From assembly GCA_946479225.1 (NCBI GenBank), contig CAMLFI010000014.1:1-17007 (forward strand): a DNA stretch of 17,007 bases. Reading direction: 5' to 3'. The notes beneath the pieces are model-generated. The model saw only the letters and a program-made list of their open reading frames with translations, was not told the origin of the DNA and searched no databases. The position numbers and the translations under genes are program-made. This document shows positions 13,587-17,007 of the stretch, piece by piece (the stretch's first letter is position 1; each line of letters opens with the position of its first letter). This stretch comes from an uncultured Mucilaginibacter sp. (GTDB lineage: Bacteria; Bacteroidota; Bacteroidia; Sphingobacteriales; Sphingobacteriaceae).

Positions 13587-16451
13587 ATGAATTTTAAGCA
13601 TACCTTTTTTTTATCGGCAACTGTGTTGTTGGTTACTGCAGGCGGAGCGTTTGCCCAGGTAAAGAAAAAACCTGCGGCCTCTCCTAAAAGCAAGCCTGTG
13701 TCACCGGCTACTCAAATTGCGCCACAGGTTACCACGCAAACTTTACCTGCAGACCCTTTTTTGTTAAAAGGCACTTTAGCAAACGGCTTAACCTATTATG
13801 TAAGAAACACACAAGCGCTTCCCAAAAAAGCAGAGTTGGTTTTGGTCAACAAAGTCGGATCGGTATTAGAAACCGACGCGCAGCGCGGCTACGCCCATTT
13901 AATAAGCCATTTAGCGCTTAAAGGCACAGCAGATTTATCAGAGGACCAATTGGCTGGTTTCCTGAAACTTACAAAAAACAACTTAAAAGCCGACAGTAAC
14001 GCCATAAGCAGTTATGATGAAAGTGTATACCGCCTTACTGTACCAACAGATACGGCTGACGCGCTAAATAAAGGTTTGAATTTATTTGCCGGATGGGCAG
14101 GTAATCTAGCCTTTGATCCTGCTAAAGTAAACGCTGCCAAAACTGCTGTATCCGAAGAGTTGAAAAACGGTGCAAATGTAATGAAAGACAGGCTTGACAA
14201 GGCCGCCCTGCCATTTATGCTTAACAACTCGCGCTATGCGCTGCGCAATCCCAAAGGAGAAGCAGCTGTAGTTGCTGCCGCGGATGCAGTTACTTTAAAA
14301 AGCTTTTATGCTGATTGGTACCGCCCGGATCTGCAGGCCATTATTGTTGTTGGTGATGTTGATGTAAAAAAGGTTGAAACTTTAATAAAAAACACCTTTT
14401 CATCTTTAAAGGCTTCTGCCAACCCTAAACCTGTTATCCCTTATACAATGACACCGGTAGTCGGGACCCAGATAAAATTTATTACTGATAAGGAGTTGCA
14501 GTATGTAGTTACCCAGGTTGTTATAACGCATCCCCAAACTATAGCCAAAACTCCAACAACTTATATGCAAAATGTGCAGCTTAATTTATTTAATCAAATG
14601 CTGGCAGCACGTATTGATGAGTTGAAACAACAGTCAAACTCACCGTTCTTGTTTGCCCAGGCAGGTTACAATAGCTTTATTGGAAAACAGGATGCTTTTA
14701 TAGCGATGGCTATATCTAATTCCAGGGGGATTGATACCGCCGTAAAAACGCTAGCCACAGAGATTGAGCGTATACGAAAATTTGGTTTTGTAGCAACCGA
14801 ACTTGAACGCGCCAAACAGGATGGCCTTTCGCAAATAGGTTATGAATATGAGCAACGTGACAATATATTGCCTGTAAGCATTGCTGCAGAATATCAGCGT
14901 AATTTTCTGACGGGCGGCATCGCAACGGGCACCAGCTATAAGTATAATTATTATCTTAACAACATTGGCAAAATTGACCTTGCAGCAATGAATGCGTTGG
15001 CTGCAAAGTTATTAACGCAAAACCGAGTTGTTTTAATACAGGCACCCGAAACCGAAAAGGCGCTGTTACCAACAGAACCCGCAGTACGAAACTGGTTTAC
15101 TACCGGCGGTGCTGCACTTAAAGGCTATGTAGACAATGCAAGTATCCCCCTTATGGAAAAACTGCCCATAGCCGGCAAAGTAACGAGTATTAAAACAGAT
15201 AGCACTATACTTGTAACCAACGTAACGTTATCAAATGGTGTAAAAGTAATTTTAAAGCCTACGCAATTTCAGGCTGGGCAGATCATTATGAATGGTTTTG
15301 CATTTGGCGGTACATCACTCGCGTCTGACGATGATTTCACTTCGGCCGACCTTGCCGCAAGAGTTATAAGCACAAGCGGAGTTGCCGGCTTTAGTCAAAC
15401 CCAACTTGAAAGAATGCTTCGTAATAAAAGTGTAAATATTGCACCCTATACAAGCGATATTATTCATGGTTTTACCGGCTTTACATCGTCTGACGATTTT
15501 GAAACGGCCATACAGCTACTCCATCTTTATTTTACACAACCCCGCAAAGATGCCGCGGCATGGCAAAGCTTAATAGCGCAAACTAAAGGGGCGTTGGTTT
15601 TGCGCGCTGTGGAAGAAACCTCAATGTTGCAGGACACCGCAAACGCCATTTTAAACGGTTATAAAAAACGCGGCATGACAACTACTATACCTCAGTTGAA
15701 CGCTGCCAGTTTAGATAAGGCTTATCAATTCTATAAAGACCGTTTCTCAAACGCGGCCAACTTTACTTTTACATTCACCGGCTCTTTTACGGTTGACGCT
15801 ATATTACCTTTCATTGAAACCTATTTAGGTTCGTTACCAACCAAGCCCGGCACCGAAACCTTCAAAAACCTGGGTATGCATCCGTCGGCAGGCAACGTCA
15901 CCAGAACGTTGGTTAAAGGCAAGGGTAATAATGCTATAAGCCAAATAATATTTAGCGGGACTTACGATTATAACGCGGTTAACAACATTGATCTGGATGC
16001 GCTGGAAACAATATTATATTTAAAAATAGCGCAGCGGATAAAAGACACCACCGGAAATATTAATGTAGGTGTAAGAGTGAATTATGCAAAACTCCCCGAA
16101 AGCAGATACCGAGTAAATATTGATATTGAATGCCCGGTTGCAGATCTTGACAGAATTACCGGCTATGTTATGGACGAAATAAACAAGTTTAAACAAAATG
16201 GCGCTGAGCAAAAAGAACTAAATACCTTTGTTTTAGATGACGCTCGCAATACCCAGGCGCAAATGAAACAGAACGCATTTTGGAGTGGTGCGTTGAATGT
16301 TGCCGCTCAAAATGGCGAAGATCCTGGCAAAGTACTACTACACGCACAGATGCTGCAACAATTAACTATACCGCGTACTAAAGAAGCAGCCAATAAATAT
16401 CTTAATAATGCCAACCTTATCAAGTTGGCGCTGATGCCGGAGAAGAAATAA
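13587..16451 (+). CDS. M16 family (pitrilysin-type) tandem peptidase homologue, catalytic motif degenerate
   Basis: A 954-residue secreted protein. The signal peptide MNFKHTFFLSATVLLVTAGG ends near AFA (23). It is followed by a Lys/Pro/Ser-rich linker and two M16 units, starting near 55 (KGTLANGLTYYVRN) and near 545 (TLSNGVKVILKP), the layout of Bacteroidota zinc proteases of about 930 residues. In active members the first unit carries HxxEH; here the site reads HLISH (104-108), so the catalytic glutamate is Ser107. Both histidines and the distal Glu pair (SEEL, 189-192) remain. The protein may bind zinc yet should lack normal proteolysis, suggesting a chaperone-like, binding or partner-subunit role. 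No active M16 partner is next to it in the window. The reading frame is intact, so it is not a pseudogene. Confidence 0.88.
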   Translation: MNFKHTFFLSATVLLVTAGGAFAQVKKKPAASPKSKPVSPATQIAPQVTTQTLPADPFLLKGTLANGLTYYVRNTQALPKKAELVLVNKVGSVLETDAQRGYAHLISHLALKGTADLSEDQLAGFLKLTKNNLKADSNAISSYDESVYRLTVPTDTADALNKGLNLFAGWAGNLAFDPAKVNAAKTAVSEELKNGANVMKDRLDKAALPFMLNNSRYALRNPKGEAAVVAAADAVTLKSFYADWYRPDLQAIIVVGDVDVKKVETLIKNTFSSLKASANPKPVIPYTMTPVVGTQIKFITDKELQYVVTQVVITHPQTIAKTPTTYMQNVQLNLFNQMLAARIDELKQQSNSPFLFAQAGYNSFIGKQDAFIAMAISNSRGIDTAVKTLATEIERIRKFGFVATELERAKQDGLSQIGYEYEQRDNILPVSIAAEYQRNFLTGGIATGTSYKYNYYLNNIGKIDLAAMNALAAKLLTQNRVVLIQAPETEKALLPTEPAVRNWFTTGGAALKGYVDNASIPLMEKLPIAGKVTSIKTDSTILVTNVTLSNGVKVILKPTQFQAGQIIMNGFAFGGTSLASDDDFTSADLAARVISTSGVAGFSQTQLERMLRNKSVNIAPYTSDIIHGFTGFTSSDDFETAIQLLHLYFTQPRKDAAAWQSLIAQTKGALVLRAVEETSMLQDTANAILNGYKKRGMTTTIPQLNAASLDKAYQFYKDRFSNAANFTFTFTGSFTVDAILPFIETYLGSLPTKPGTETFKNLGMHPSAGNVTRTLVKGKGNNAISQIIFSGTYDYNAVNNIDLDALETILYLKIAQRIKDTTGNINVGVRVNYAKLPESRYRVNIDIECPVADLDRITGYVMDEINKFKQNGAEQKELNTFVLDDARNTQAQMKQNAFWSGALNVAAQNGEDPGKVLLHAQMLQQLTIPRTKEAANKYLNNANLIKLALMPEKK

Positions 16452-16473
16452 TTATTTAGGTCGATATTTATGT

Positions 16474-16506
16474 AAAAGCCGCCCAATAATCGGGTGGCTT
16501 TTGCTT
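16474..16506 (+). terminator. Intrinsic terminator after the M16 gene
   Basis: AAAAGCCGCCC (16474-16484) pairs with 16492-16502 (GGGTGGCTTTT), with one G-U pair and a 7-nt loop. It is followed by GCTTTTTA. It lies 22 bp after the M16 stop codon. Confidence 0.82.
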
Positions 16507-16587
16507 TTTATATAGTTGCGTTGCGCCGCTATCTCACAATTCATTATTTATCAATAACAAATACTTTGCTTATTTTGTTAGCAAACA

Positions 16588-17007
16588 ATGAGTACGCCCG
16601 GGCAAAAAGTCATTCAACAATGGTATCGCCAAAAAAACTGGAAGCAATTCTCCTTTCAAAAAGAAATGGAAGCTGCTTACCTCGAAGGTTATTCGGGTCT
16701 GTTGAACGCGCCTACCGGTAGTGGTAAAACATTCGCGTTGTTCCTCCCCTTTCTTGCTGATTTCATCAACAAATACCCCGACCACAAAACCCGCAAAAAC
16801 AACGGTTTACAAATGTTATGGATAACACCACTGCGGGCGCTCACCAATGATATCCGCAAAGCCATGCAGGAGGTTTGTGATGACCTGGAACTGCCATGGA
16901 AAATTGCTACCCGCACCGGCGACACCTCCGCTGCTGAGAAGGCTGCGCTAAAAAAGAAACTGCCGGAAGTATTGCTCACCACGCCGGAAAGCCTGCATTT
17001 AATGCTG
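16588..17007 (+). CDS. Ligase-associated DNA damage response DEXH-box helicase (Lhr-like), 5' part only
   Basis: An open frame of 140 codons runs from the ATG at 16588 to the window end without a stop. The N-terminus FSFQKEMEAAYLEGYSGLL (21-39) followed by the Walker A motif APTGSGKT (41-48) is characteristic of the ligase-associated DEXH helicase family of Lhr-like superfamily 2 enzymes. Motif Ia, ITPLRALTNDIR, then TRTGDTS and LLTTPESLHLML follow in order. Full members are around 800 residues, so most of the gene, including the DEXH box, lies outside. The family is normally encoded with an ATP-dependent DNA ligase, an MBL-fold exonuclease and a phosphoesterase, and is thought to act in DNA repair. 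A -7-like box, TACTTTGC, is at 16562-16569. Confidence 0.9.
   Translation, partial: MSTPGQKVIQQWYRQKNWKQFSFQKEMEAAYLEGYSGLLNAPTGSGKTFALFLPFLADFINKYPDHKTRKNNGLQMLWITPLRALTNDIRKAMQEVCDDLELPWKIATRTGDTSAAEKAALKKKLPEVLLTTPESLHLML

Overview
The window looks like chromosomal DNA from a Bacteroidota bacterium, most probably a Sphingobacteriaceae member such as Mucilaginibacter or Pedobacter. This placement is inferred from gene families (an IPExxxVDY-type protein next to pyruvate kinase, an M56 peptidase fused to TonB C-terminal domains, a GtrA protein with a CGGGNT motif). It also rests on promoters that fit the Bacteroidota pattern TTG-N20-TAnnTTTG rather than sigma-70, and on start sites that mostly lack a Shine-Dalgarno sequence. 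No tRNA, rRNA, transposase or CRISPR array was seen.

Layout. 1-907 (minus): acpP followed by fabF, which is cut by the window edge; fatty acid synthesis. 1059-2978 (plus): an IPExxxVDY family protein and pyruvate kinase, closed by a strong bidirectional hairpin terminator. 3058-3144 (minus): a candidate 28-residue small gene. 3362-4654 (plus): an Omp85-like outer-membrane barrel, converging on a small SPW-repeat membrane protein (4734-5123). 5330-9131 (minus): a BlaI repressor and M56 metallopeptidase pair, where the peptidase ends in two TonB C-terminal domains, preceded by three separate genes each encoding a secreted single TonB C-terminal domain. 9263-10666 (plus): a beta-CASP metallo-beta-lactamase-fold hydrolase. 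10716-11411 (minus): an FkbM methyltransferase. 11550-12047 (plus): a GtrA membrane protein. 12048-12395: a non-coding stretch with an array of 10-bp repeats. 12396-13499 (plus): a heparan-glucosaminide N-acetyltransferase-like (NagX-like) membrane protein. 13587-16451 (plus): a tandem M16 peptidase homologue with a broken zinc site. 16588 to the end (plus): the start of a ligase-associated DEXH helicase.

The most coherent unit is the 5.3-9.2 kb block. Four transcription starts in it carry the same arrangement of two 16-bp dyads about 31 bp apart. At three of them the proximal dyad covers the -7 box and the distal dyad covers the -33 box. One of these promoters is that of blaI itself. The simplest reading is an autoregulated BlaI regulon: a membrane M56 protease with a periplasmic TonB-domain sensor, in place of the penicillin-binding sensor of BlaR1, would relieve BlaI repression and induce three soluble periplasmic TonB-domain proteins. 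The operators and the domains are visible in the sequence; the signalling logic is inferred from BlaR1/BlaI.

Other points of interest are a strong Shine-Dalgarno in front of the 28-codon ORF, the HLISH in place of HxxEH in the M16 protein, and the GTGTTCCAAA repeat array at 12.09-12.33 kb.
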